Shown here in pieces: positions 56,064 to 64,000 of a DNA stretch of 64,000 nucleotides. Location of the stretch: assembly GCF_001625195.1 (NCBI RefSeq), contig NC_054390.1, positions 3,372,027 to 3,436,026 of the forward strand, read 5' to 3'. This DNA comes from Drechmeria coniospora. Lineage: Eukaryota; Ascomycota; Sordariomycetes; Hypocreales; Ophiocordycipitaceae. The translations under genes and the position numbers were made by a program. Positions within the stretch are counted from its first letter, which is position 1, and the number at the start of each line of letters is the position of its first letter. Under the pieces are notes generated by a model. That model did no database searches, was not told the DNA's origin, and saw nothing but the letters and a program-made list of their open reading frames with translations.

Positions 56064-56783
56064 CTACAGGGCCAAGACAGGTCCGAGGACGGCGGCAAGG
56101 GCAGCGACAGGAAGCAGGAGGTTGGGAATGGCCGGGGCAGCAGCGGCGGAGTTGGAAGCCGAGGGGGGGTGGGAGGATGAGGGCAAGGAGGTGATGGTGG
56201 CGGCTCCTTGAGGGCCGATGGGGATCCTGTTGGGGGGCGAGTGCAGGGGCGGAACCGAGGTGGTGGTCACCATGTTGTTGGCGTCGACGAAGAGCAGGGT
56301 GATGGAGGTGGTGCAGATGCCGGTGAAGGAGAGGGAGAGCTGGCCAGGGGCGCCGCAGTCGGTGCTGACGGCGGCGGCCTTGGCATCGATGGTGTGGAGG
56401 TAGTGGTCGAGGATGGACAGGTACTCGGTGAAGGCCGTGGAGAGGCTGGCGGGAGCCGTCATGGTGCAGGAGGAGGTGGGTGCGGCGACGGCGCCGGTCC
56501 TCGCGGCGGTGGCGGCGGCGGCGGCGGAGGCTCTCGCCCAGCGGAGGAGATTCGGGTTGACGCTGGTCAAGGGCATGGCGAGGCCGGCGAGGACGGAGCT
56601 GACGCAGACGGAGTCGAGGTTGCGGCGCACGAGGACGTCGTCGAGCCGGGGCGAAGGCGTCGGCGTCGGCGTCGGCGGTGGCATGCCCAGGCCGATGCCG
56701 AGGCCGACGGCTGGAGGTTCCTGGGCGAGGGCGAACGGGGCGAGGCCGAAGGCGACGAAGCCGAGTGCGGTTGAGCCGAGCAT
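56064..56783 (-). CDS. GPI-anchored secreted cell-surface protein
   Basis: The protein has 239 residues from ATG 56783. A signal peptide covers residues 1 to about 20 (FVAFGLAPFALA-QE). A Pro/Thr stretch (PPPTPTPTPSPR) follows, then a compact domain of about 45-165 with four cysteines (VCVSS, SSCTM, TDCGA, GICTT). A Ser/Pro-rich stalk leads to a C-terminal hydrophobic tail (IPNLLLPVAALAAVLGPVLAL) preceded by small residues (SNSAAAAP), which fits a GPI attachment signal. The overall plan resembles ascomycete surface proteins, including ones annotated as infection-structure specific, but I cannot confirm homology. It should be exported and tethered to the plasma membrane or cell wall. The reading frame is GC-rich, and Ala/Pro bias makes the antisense frame open as well; the signal peptide and GPI tail decide the strand. 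Confidence 0.75.
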   Translation of the reverse strand: MLGSTALGFVAFGLAPFALAQEPPAVGLGIGLGMPPPTPTPTPSPRLDDVLVRRNLDSVCVSSVLAGLAMPLTSVNPNLLRWARASAAAAATAARTGAVAAPTSSCTMTAPASLSTAFTEYLSILDHYLHTIDAKAAAVSTDCGAPGQLSLSFTGICTTSITLLFVDANNMVTTTSVPPLHSPPNRIPIGPQGAATITSLPSSSHPPSASNSAAAAPAIPNLLLPVAALAAVLGPVLAL

Positions 56784-59715
56784 GGTGCCGAGGGTTCAGG
56801 GTCGAGGGGGTTCGGATTCGGATTCGGGAAGTCTTGGCTGGCTCTGCAGTGGCGGCGAAGGCAAACGCTGGTGACGACGGAGGAGAGGCTCGAGGGGGGG
56901 GGGGGGGGGGAGCAGCATGGGGATATGATATAGACTCGCGTGCACATGGCATGCATTGCATGATGGGGGACGCATGCAGACGGGAAATCGACGGGCTCGC
57001 TAGACGAGTAAGTTGGTCACCCTCACCCCCTTCATCGTCGTCCATGACGCATTTTCAGCCCAGCGCATGCAGGCACGCACACACAGGCGCAGACGTCCAA
57101 GGCGGTGGAGGCCGCTGACGATGGCGACTAGCGCCGACGAGGCCAAGTTCATGCGGTCGCATTCTGTCGTGGACGGGGGGGAGATGTGAGGTAAGATTAG
57201 ATGGGATGAAGGAAGTCGGACGGATCATAGATGAAGGTGTGGGTGGGTGGTCGACGGACGATGGGCACCGACCAATGGACAGCGGATGGCGAGGGTTGGT
57301 GCCCCACGGCGCCGGCGGCGGGGCTGCCTGTCAACTTGAAACCGGTTGGTCGTGACGCAAGGCTGGTTCCAGAAACTTGCCTGAAAGAGACGGGCGGGAT
57401 GAGGCAGGGGTTGGGTCCATGTCGATGTTCATGTAAGTCTAGTACTGTAGGCGTTCGCGTAAGTACAGCGCACTTACGCCTACGGTAACCGGGTGAATGC
57501 GCCTACTACTAGGTACTAGGTAGTACGCCGGCAATGCACGAGAACGAGTGCAGGTACATGCATGCTGTAGCAAGTACACCTACGAATAGCGGTAGAGGTA
57601 CATGGAAGATGCACGGAGCACACTGTACAAGTACCATACTTGGTGGGGTGGCAAAAGTGTCGATTCACTTTGTATTAGTGCTCGCGCAACCAAAATTGAA
57701 TCGTCACTGGACAAAGTGACTGTACTTGCTGATACGGTGCTGTAGGTGCAGCAGCACACGAACCTGCACTGGTGCTTGCTGTACATTCAACTACTTACTA
57801 GGTACTCCGTACGTACCCTCACAACAACTAGAAGTAGGTACTGGCATGTAGTTGTACTTGTAGGTGTACCACATGTGCACCATACATGTACTCAGGGACC
57901 TGTTGCGTTTGTGAAGACTGCACAAAGAACGGAATACGGAGTACGCCTACCTGTAGTAATGCAAAGACATGTACTGGTACCATGCAGCTACAAGTACGGA
58001 GAGCGCACCGCACACCCACATTTGCACCAACTTGTCCACCTACAACCGCTTGCACGCCTACACCAACTTGTACACCTACAGGAAGTACACCAACTTGTAC
58101 ATGCAGCTACTTGCACACCTGCACCGGCACCTACAAGTGCCTACTACGGTAAGTTCTGCAGACCTACATGTACTACGCACAGGGCACGTACCACTCCCTC
58201 ACTCGGGTGATGGTAGAGTGTGCAGTCAGCGACGCAATGAGCGCCTAGTATGAATGCCAATATCCAGACTTTTGTCTTGTACACCTCATTCTGCAGTAAT
58301 TACCTCGGCCATCTCCACCTTTCTCGCATTCCGCACCGGATCCTGACTGTGCATGCGAGTGATGGCGAATGACGGCGAATGACGAGTGTCGGTTGCTGGC
58401 GCGAACACATGTACATGTACAACGATCGGGTGCGATGCGCCATACTGTGCCGGTGTCGCGCAGCAGAAGCTACGTGTACTGGTACAACAAATGTTGTAAC
58501 CTCTACTCCGTACTAATACCCCACGAATCTGCTTTCGGGGGTGTCCAGGCTGCTGCCCCACATCGCTATGCCATACAACGGCGTCCATCACGGCATGCAA
58601 GCGGCCCCTGTCCTGCAGACCACTTCCATTTCTTGCTCGTGCTCGCCCCCATGCGTCACACGATGGAGAAAATACTTCCCCAAAAGCCTTCTCGTGACGG
58701 CCAAGGCGGCGATGCCCCGGAAAGTTGCGGTTGTCCCCAACCAACCCGAGGCCTGATGGGTAGTAAGGATACGAGGGAATATGGCGTGCAAGCGTGCGTA
58801 CTTGCACTTGCCGCCCGGCCAGGTGACAAGAGGAGAACCCCACCCATCGGCGGTTGACAGAAATACCGGGTAGCCCAGTGATTACAGGGGTTGACGGAGA
58901 TTCTGGATGGAGTTACCACCATGGGCATGGAGGACAAGCTGGTACCCACATGCCAGCGCCCACCAGCCTTCGCCGTGGCTGCGCCAAATGCCGTCGACGA
59001 TGCCCCATCCTCCGGCGTTCCTTGCCCGTACGGCGACGAGGTAGGGGTAGGGTGTTCACCCGTGACGTGCTCCTCGGCCCATGACCTTGGTCAGCACGAC
59101 GGACCGGTCCGTTTGCTACAATTCCTTCCCTCGCCTCCGGGTCGCTCGAGGGAAACGTTCGACAGGTTCGTAGCCGGGAGGAAACGAAAGCGGCAATCGA
59201 CGATGGATTCCCCCTCGCAATCCAGTCTACCGCCGATGTCGAAGGAGGGCTAGTTTCGGCCACGGATGCTCCATGCCGAGCATCCAAATGGAGTCCGGCG
59301 AGCCACGGCGGCCATCATGCTCTCGGTCTACCTTGGTTGCGTGCAAGCTTCGGCCGCCGACGTTCCGTCGCGACCAGTGCCGTCCGATCGGACCCACCGT
59401 CGCAGGAATGCTCAGGCCGACGGCCGGCCGGATCCAGCCCTGATCGGTCTCGGCGTCGACGGCGTCAAGCGCTGCGGCGCCTCCGACCTGGCCGCTCACG
59501 CCCTGGAGCGGGGGGGGGAAGCGCCACGGAAAGGCTGCACCAAACGTAGATGCGCACAAGGTTCAGGCAAGGCCGACCGACATAAAAGACAGACGACGAT
59601 GCCGTTGCGCCTCGCGTCTTGCCGTTCACCGTCCCTCTCCTGCCACCAGCCCTGCATTTCATACGGCTTCGCACCATCACCGACCGGTTAGCCAGCTCAT
59701 TCCTCGGCGGCAAGA
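56784..59715. other. Divergent spacer upstream of two secreted-protein genes
   Basis: A G12 homopolymer lies near 56896-56908. GTAC-rich blocks with repeated ACACCTAC/ACTTGTAC units occupy about 57420-58180, and within them 57643-57716 is the second copy of the dispersed element. A TATAAA-like box, ATAAAAG, at about 59583-59589 lies roughly 130 bp before the secreted-protein ATG and could be its core promoter. Frames such as 58891-59253 are open but unsupported. Confidence 0.45.
57643..57716 (+). mobile_element. Short dispersed element, copy 2 (left part)
   Basis: GTGGGGTGGCAAAAGTG followed by TCGATTCA matches the left end of the element at 28357 with one mismatch in the first 25 bases, and similarity then weakens. 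An internal inverted pair (CACTTTGT and ACAAAGTG) could form a hairpin. The right-hand GCCACCCC end seen at 28449 is missing, so this copy is truncated or more decayed. Confidence 0.45.
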
Positions 59716-60330
59716 ATGGGCAAGAGTCTGCGGGCGCTCGTGCTCGCCACCCTCGCGTCGACCCTCGTGGTGCGGGCGGCTCAGATACCGCAGCCGCGTC
59801 AGGGGCCGCCGGACATCTACTGGTGCAACGCGCTCAACACCAACGACGTCGAGCAGACGTGCTACTGCTCCAAGTTCTGGGAGGTGGGCTGGGATGGCAT
59901 CGATCCGACGTACAAGTACATCTTCGACATCGAGTTCAAGACCGACGACCATCTGGCCTCGCTAAACGCCCTCTTCGACGGCATGGAGCGTGCCGTCCGC
60001 GAGGGCAAGGACGCCTACTCGACCAACGTCCAGGCCCTCTACCAAGGCTCGCAGTCGACCCACAACCTGACCATGCAGCTGAGCCCCATCGACTGGCGAG
60101 ACTGGTCGACGCTCAACAAGGTGGGCGCCATCCGGGCCTTTCGACGGGGGTCGTACGAAAAACGTCGCCTCGTCGGGAACATCAAGTGGCTCGTGCGAAC
60201 CGACACGCAGTTTTGGAACTGGACGCCGGAACACTGCTGGCGGGACACCCAGTGCGGTTCGTTCAACAACTGCAACTTTGCCGAGGGTGGCTACATGTCC
60301 GTCCTCGTCGGCTGGGGGTGGTATTCGTAG
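59716..60330 (+). CDS. Small secreted cysteine-containing protein (effector candidate)
   Basis: The protein has 204 residues in one exon. A signal peptide spans residues 1 to about 22 (SLRALVLATLASTLVVRAA). The mature part has six cysteines at 37, 49, 51, 174, 180 and 186, grouped as three near each end, which suggests disulfides joining N- and C-terminal regions. Two N-glycosylation sites are visible (NLT at 117, NWT at 168). The sequence is rich in Trp and Tyr and ends GYMSVLVGWGWYS without a membrane or GPI tail. I recognise no enzyme or carbohydrate-binding motif. The size, signal peptide and even cysteine count fit a secreted effector or an extracellular protein of unknown role. The ATG is the first in frame after the GC-rich leader, and the signal peptide starts right at it. 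Confidence 0.8.
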   Translation: MGKSLRALVLATLASTLVVRAAQIPQPRQGPPDIYWCNALNTNDVEQTCYCSKFWEVGWDGIDPTYKYIFDIEFKTDDHLASLNALFDGMERAVREGKDAYSTNVQALYQGSQSTHNLTMQLSPIDWRDWSTLNKVGAIRAFRRGSYEKRRLVGNIKWLVRTDTQFWNWTPEHCWRDTQCGSFNNCNFAEGGYMSVLVGWGWYS

Positions 60331-61117
60331 GGATGGGGCAGGTGGTGGTGCAGGATACGCGAGCGTCGTTGCCGTCCGTCGACGGAGCATTCTTGAGCCG
60401 TGACGTCGTGGAGAAACAGGTCTGGCTTGATGGGAAGGTATCCAAGCACGGAGTACCAAGTATTAATACACTTATCGAGTACAAGGTATTACCTAAGTAC
60501 CAAGTAATTACATACAAGTGCATAGAGCAAAGTATGCGTCTACAAAGTAATACTCCGTACAAGACCTACTACACCTTTATGCAATAATGCCTCGGCCGTT
60601 CATCCAACACAGCACTGTCCCAAAGTCACAACCACTGGGAAGGGCGTAGCGGTCTTTGCGAGATGCTCAATTACGACGTGCTTGCAGGTGTCCTGCATAT
60701 ACATGTAGTTGTCCTGTATATACATGTAGTTGTCCTGTATATACATGCAGTTGTCCTGTTAGTGCAGTACCTACTGGCTCAGTTATCGGTAGTGGTAATT
60801 CGGGTACGCTGCACGCCGTTCTCGGTACAGCGTTATTTTCGTACGGACAGTGGCATCCGTACTCGATACCTGCATGTGTTTTGCAAGTAATAATGCATGG
60901 AAGCGAGTACTTGCAAGTACTGGCGCAGGCGGTGGAGTAAATGGGCAAGATTCACCGCCATGCCTCTACGGAGTGGCATTGTGCAACCTGGCATTCGGCA
61001 CTCAACTCCGCTGCAATGACCATGTCTCCTACATACACGACATTACTATGATGGCACTTGCATCATGCAAGCAGCGGCAACGGGAAGCCCGTATGCGAAG
61101 CTCGCTTCCAACAAGAC
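60331..61117. other. Spacer, GTAC-rich
   Basis: TACTCCGTAC and CAAGTACT words are dense at about 60420-60570 and 60890-60930. A 21-bp tandem repeat at 60691-60757 is listed separately. No supported gene is present. Confidence 0.5.
60691..60757 (+). repeat. 21-bp tandem repeat, 3.3 copies
   Basis: The unit TCCTGTATATACATGTAGTTG repeats three times with single-base changes, followed by a partial unit. Each unit contains the self-complementary core TATACATGTA. Because 21 is a multiple of three, the array is open as a seven-residue repeat in one frame, which is not evidence for a gene. Confidence 0.9.
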
Positions 61118-62105
61118 ATGTGCGGAGTCACTCGTTTCGATGCAACAAGTCACCTTTCGCCTTCCACCAATGTCGAGCAATTCGTCCGTCATCTCTCAAG
61201 CCCAAGTCACCGTCTTCGTCCGTCTCCCCATCCTCTCGCGGCAGCCAAAGCCCGGACAGGCAAGGGTCGTCTCGAGTTCCCTCGGTGAGCTTGCCTCGCC
61301 ATCATGGAAGCGACGCCAACCTCGTCAACGCCCTCGTCGGCCTCGTCATCACGCTCCACGCCTCGGCCGTCAAACCCCATCAGAAAGCTCCTTCTCCGGT
61401 ACGATGGGGAGTGGCTTCTCACCCGTCCCATGGCCTGGACGCAGCGCCATGTTGAGCTGCTCGGCTTTCCATTCACCGAACCGAAAGTGAGGTCGCTGAT
61501 ATCGACGCCGCTTCTTTTTGGACCCCGACGTGGCAACGCTATTCGTTATCTCCTCGAAAGGAACTATTGGAAAGCAGAACGCCAAGACGCGGATTTTCTC
61601 CGAGCTCTCATCGAAGATGGAGCATTTGATTCTTGGTTCGGCAACCTCATTTCGGATGCCGCATCCGTTCCTTTCCCGCAGGCGAATAGGTGGCATTGAC
61701 AGTCGCAACCTGGATTTTTGCTTCGAGGGGCGCGATGTCCAGGTCCTGGAATGCCGCCTCTTTCGCCGCAGCATGCCGCCAAGACCAGACGAATCCACGC
61801 CCTTCATTGTCGCTTCCCTTTGCATCGACATCTCTAGTGATTCCCGCGAGATGCTTCTTAGGTGCACCGATGAGTGCGAATGGTGCGTTTCCGCCAACAC
61901 ATGCGAGTCAGATTTTTGCTCCTTGCTTGGCCTGAGACGCACTTGCAGAAGACATCGAGAACGGTGGCAGGTTTGGCACATACGCGGCTCGCCTACAGGT
62001 GCACTGTGCTATTTGACTCGCCAATCAAGTCATTCGACGAAAAAAAAGAGTAGAAATTCCTCGACCCTTTGCGTACCACTTTGTTTGACCGGGCTTTTCT
62101 CGTAA
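61118..62105 (+). CDS. Tentative multi-exon hypothetical protein
   Basis: No single long frame exists, but three neighbouring frames read like protein and can be joined as join(61118..61284, 61384..61635, 61682..62105). The first intron uses a GTGAGC donor and ATCAG acceptor; the second uses GTTCGG and CCCGCAG and is only 46 nt. Exon 2 reads LLLRYDGEWLLTRPMAWTQ and RGNAIRYLLERNYWKAE. Exon 3 reads GGIDSRNLDFCFEGRDVQV and PFIVASLCIDISSDSREML. These have balanced composition, unlike the Arg/Ser-rich shadow frames around them. The GTTCGG donor is unusual. Alternatives are a shorter single-exon frame at 61304-61699, a different intron set, or a decayed gene. I recognise no family, and the C-terminal ~50 residues are less convincing. 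Confidence 0.3.
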
Positions 62106-62903
62106 TGGTATCATCGTATTGGCCATGATTCTGGTGCGAGTCGAACCGCGCAAGGGTTTGATGGCGGTGGTAGTGACAAGCCAAGACAGCCAACAAGGGT
62201 CATGATCGGTGTGTTGGATGAAGGATGAGAAAGGTGAGTTCTGGGGCCGATGAAGCGGACGGACCAAGTAAATGCTGTGTGCTGCTTGGCTGAGCATGGC
62301 GGCCGGTACGGAAGCGTCGGCATCCAGAGCTAAACCAAATGTCGAGGGACGCGCCCACATCTTTGATGAAAAATAGGACGCTCCCGCGCTCCGCAGGCAA
62401 GCGGCTCGCTTCGAAAATCGACGTATGCTTACGCGTCACGATATGGCAGCAATCTGGGACCGGCAAGAACGAACAATGAGTGACCCAAGAATGGGCAAAG
62501 TCCCGTGATCCCTCCCATCATCGAGCAACCGCGAGGAATGTCTGATTCCTGTGTCGGTACCAGGGACACTTGACAGATGCGGAGGCTTACGCAAGTCAAC
62601 ACCGAAGCAAGACTGCCGAGGCCGAGACTGAACACTTGCTGATCTATAATGCCGCAGACATCGCCGTGCAGGCCATCCTCGAGGCGGGGAGAACATGCCC
62701 GACAGGGTGCATCGGACTAGACACGGGCAGGTCCCATGATGGCGAATCTCGACGAGAATCTTCGGCTTCAACGCGATACGAGAGGCGGGAGCGTAGAAGG
62801 AGTCGTTGAGGTGGGTTGTTGGTGCCTGCCTGCGTCATACATGATCCATCCAACGATTGGTGCATCAGGCCGCGGCCACGTCCGTCTTAAAAAAAGTCTT
62901 CTG
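62106..62903. other. Spacer, no supported gene
   Basis: The sequence includes GAGTCGAACCGCGC at about 62139, which looks like a minus-strand tRNA T-loop, but its stem does not pair and no cloverleaf can be built. The right part is probably the 3' UTR of the downstream minus-strand gene. Confidence 0.45.
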
Positions 62904-64000
62904 TTATTCATCTTTCCCTGCCGATGTCGCCTCATGCTTCTGCGGCTTCCCTTCAACATCAGTCACGATACCGTCGACCGTCTCCGCCTCCCTCGCTGGC
63001 CATCGGCGCATGAGAGAAATGAAGCCGCCGCCGGCAACTCGATCGCCCACTTTGGGCCGCATCACCTGCACCATCTCTCCCTCGACCCCCTCGCTGTCCC
63101 TAGGCACCACCGTCCTGACATCCCAATGCCTGCCCCCACCGGCATCGTGAACACCGTCGCTGGTCGTCGACACGGGCAGCTCGAGCACCTTCTCGAATCG
63201 CAAGGGCTGGCTGCTTCGCTTGGCCCAGTCGTGGAACTCGGCAATCTGGCTGATGGATGGTGTAAAGACAACAAGCAGCCCGTTGGGTTGTAAAGCCTCG
63301 ACGACGTGGGCCGCGTGTTCATGCGCCGACGGGAGGTCCAAGACGGCGCGGGATAGGAACGGTTTGCCGGCCGATTGGGCCAACCGTCGAGAAAGATAGT
63401 CACTGATGGATCCGGCGACAAAGTCAATCGAAGGGAGGTATTGTGCGCGCCGGAAGTTGCGCACGAGCTTGTGGGCGGCGTCGAGATGTTGGCCGTTCCG
63501 ATCCAGCGTGACAAGGACGGCCCGGCGGGAGGCCTTGTACGCGTCGAGGGCGGCCTGAAGGTCTGGCGAGAGGTCGAGCTGCGGGGAGGCGGATGGATCC
63601 TGCCGCCGTCTCGGTTTGGCTTCGCAGAGTGCGAGGCGGAGTTCGGGCCGCATGGGAGGGTTCGCCGCGTGCATGGCGCGCGCAATGTGCAACGTCAGGC
63701 TTCCCATGCCTGTGCCGGCTTCGAATATTTCAAACGGCTGCCCGTCTTCGGCCTCTTCGCCTTCGCCTGGGCGAGAAGGTGTGAGATCGAGGAGGGAGAC
63801 GATGGTGTTTGCGTCGTGGGGGTATATCGGCGTTGCGAGTCGTTCCGAGTTGATGACGTAGCTCGACAGCGTCGGCTCGTACAGGACCACCTTGTGGCTG
63901 CCGCTGTCGTGGACGACGTCGAGCAGCTGTCGACCGATGAGATCCTCGGCCGCCATCGACGCGCCGTACGAGAGCTTCACGCGAGATCCGGGACGCAGAG
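62904..64000 (-). CDS. Trm61/GCD14-like tRNA (adenine-N1) methyltransferase, 5' end cut by window
   Basis: About 365 codons are visible; the frame is still open at 64000 (first residues LRPGSRVKLSYGA), so the start lies outside. After an N-terminal beta module (DLIGRQLLDVVHD ... VVLYEPTLSSYVINSERL), the sequence TPIYPHDANTIVSLLDL leads into the SAM-binding motif EIFEAGTGMGSLTLHIARA. Later landmarks are FVAGSISDYL, FLSRAVLDLPSAHEHA (the DLP catalytic-site region) and LQPNGLLVVFTPSISQI. The ending WDVRTV, VGGGFISLMRRW is typical of the family. Trm61 proteins methylate A58 of tRNAs. This divergent form, with long insertions, fits the filamentous-fungal paralogue, possibly mitochondrial, but no targeting sequence can be judged. 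Confidence 0.85.
   Translation of the reverse strand, partial: LRPGSRVKLSYGASMAAEDLIGRQLLDVVHDSGSHKVVLYEPTLSSYVINSERLATPIYPHDANTIVSLLDLTPSRPGEGEEAEDGQPFEIFEAGTGMGSLTLHIARAMHAANPPMRPELRLALCEAKPRRRQDPSASPQLDLSPDLQAALDAYKASRRAVLVTLDRNGQHLDAAHKLVRNFRRAQYLPSIDFVAGSISDYLSRRLAQSAGKPFLSRAVLDLPSAHEHAAHVVEALQPNGLLVVFTPSISQIAEFHDWAKRSSQPLRFEKVLELPVSTTSDGVHDAGGGRHWDVRTVVPRDSEGVEGEMVQVMRPKVGDRVAGGGFISLMRRWPAREAETVDGIVTDVEGKPQKHEATSAGKDE

Noticed and set aside
56208..56774. 188-codon plus-strand frame, Gly/Glu/Asp-rich
   Set aside because: Antisense to the GPI-anchored protein, which has both a signal peptide and an anchor tail.
62135..62160. Minus-strand GGTTCGACTC resembling a tRNA T-loop
   Set aside because: The five bases on each side do not form a stem and no cloverleaf follows.
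1..64000. Secondary-metabolite cluster, CRISPR array, complete transposon or rRNA gene
   Set aside because: No synthase, transporter, P450, reverse transcriptase, integrase or transposase motif and no spaced direct repeats of CRISPR type were seen; the neighbouring genes have unrelated functions.

Overview
The window looks like nuclear DNA of a filamentous ascomycete, most likely Hypocreales. The evidence is single-exon or short-intron genes with GT..AG junctions, a Zn2Cys6 regulator, GC-rich codon third positions, Pro/Ser-rich disordered proteins typical of these fungi, and abundant GTAC / TACGGAGTA words in the non-coding DNA. The order-level placement is an inference; no taxonomic marker gene is present.

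Layout. 1-3973: non-coding, with minisatellites and a CT-rich leader. 3974-6244 (+): Zn2Cys6 transcription factor with six introns. 8542-9627 (-): single-membrane-span protein with a charged cytosolic tail; an ~85-bp copy of its 3' end lies at 10711-10795. 11960-13861 (-): large disordered protein. 20480-21367 (-): endonuclease/exonuclease/phosphatase-fold enzyme. 26559-27616 (+): acidic protein with a short second exon. 31254-36863 (+): 1869-residue DH/PH (RhoGEF-like) protein. 37372-37472 (-): intron-containing tRNA-Met(CAT). 39800-41797 (-): Dcr2-type metallophosphatase. 44177-45087 (+): Tho1/SARNP-type SAP-domain RNP protein. 50830-55272 (+): 1480-residue protein with a C-terminal methyltransferase-like domain. 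56064-56783 (-): GPI-anchored surface protein. 59716-60330 (+): small secreted six-cysteine protein. 61118-62105 (+): uncertain spliced gene. 62904-64000 (-): Trm61-like tRNA methyltransferase, cut by the window edge.

The genes do not form a pathway or a biosynthetic cluster. They are mostly housekeeping or regulatory genes plus two secretory-pathway proteins near the right end. Gene density is low: 13 well or reasonably supported loci (12 protein-coding genes and one tRNA) in 64 kb. The long spacers at 14-20.4, 21.6-26.5, 27.6-31.2, 45.1-50.8 and 56.8-59.7 kb hold degenerate simple repeats and GTAC-rich blocks rather than recognisable genes. No complete transposon, CRISPR array or rRNA gene was seen. 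The most unusual items are a dispersed short element with possible terminal inverted repeats (28.35 and 57.64 kb), the duplicated gene tail, an in-frame TAG just upstream of the phosphatase-fold ORF, and the unrecognised secreted cysteine protein.
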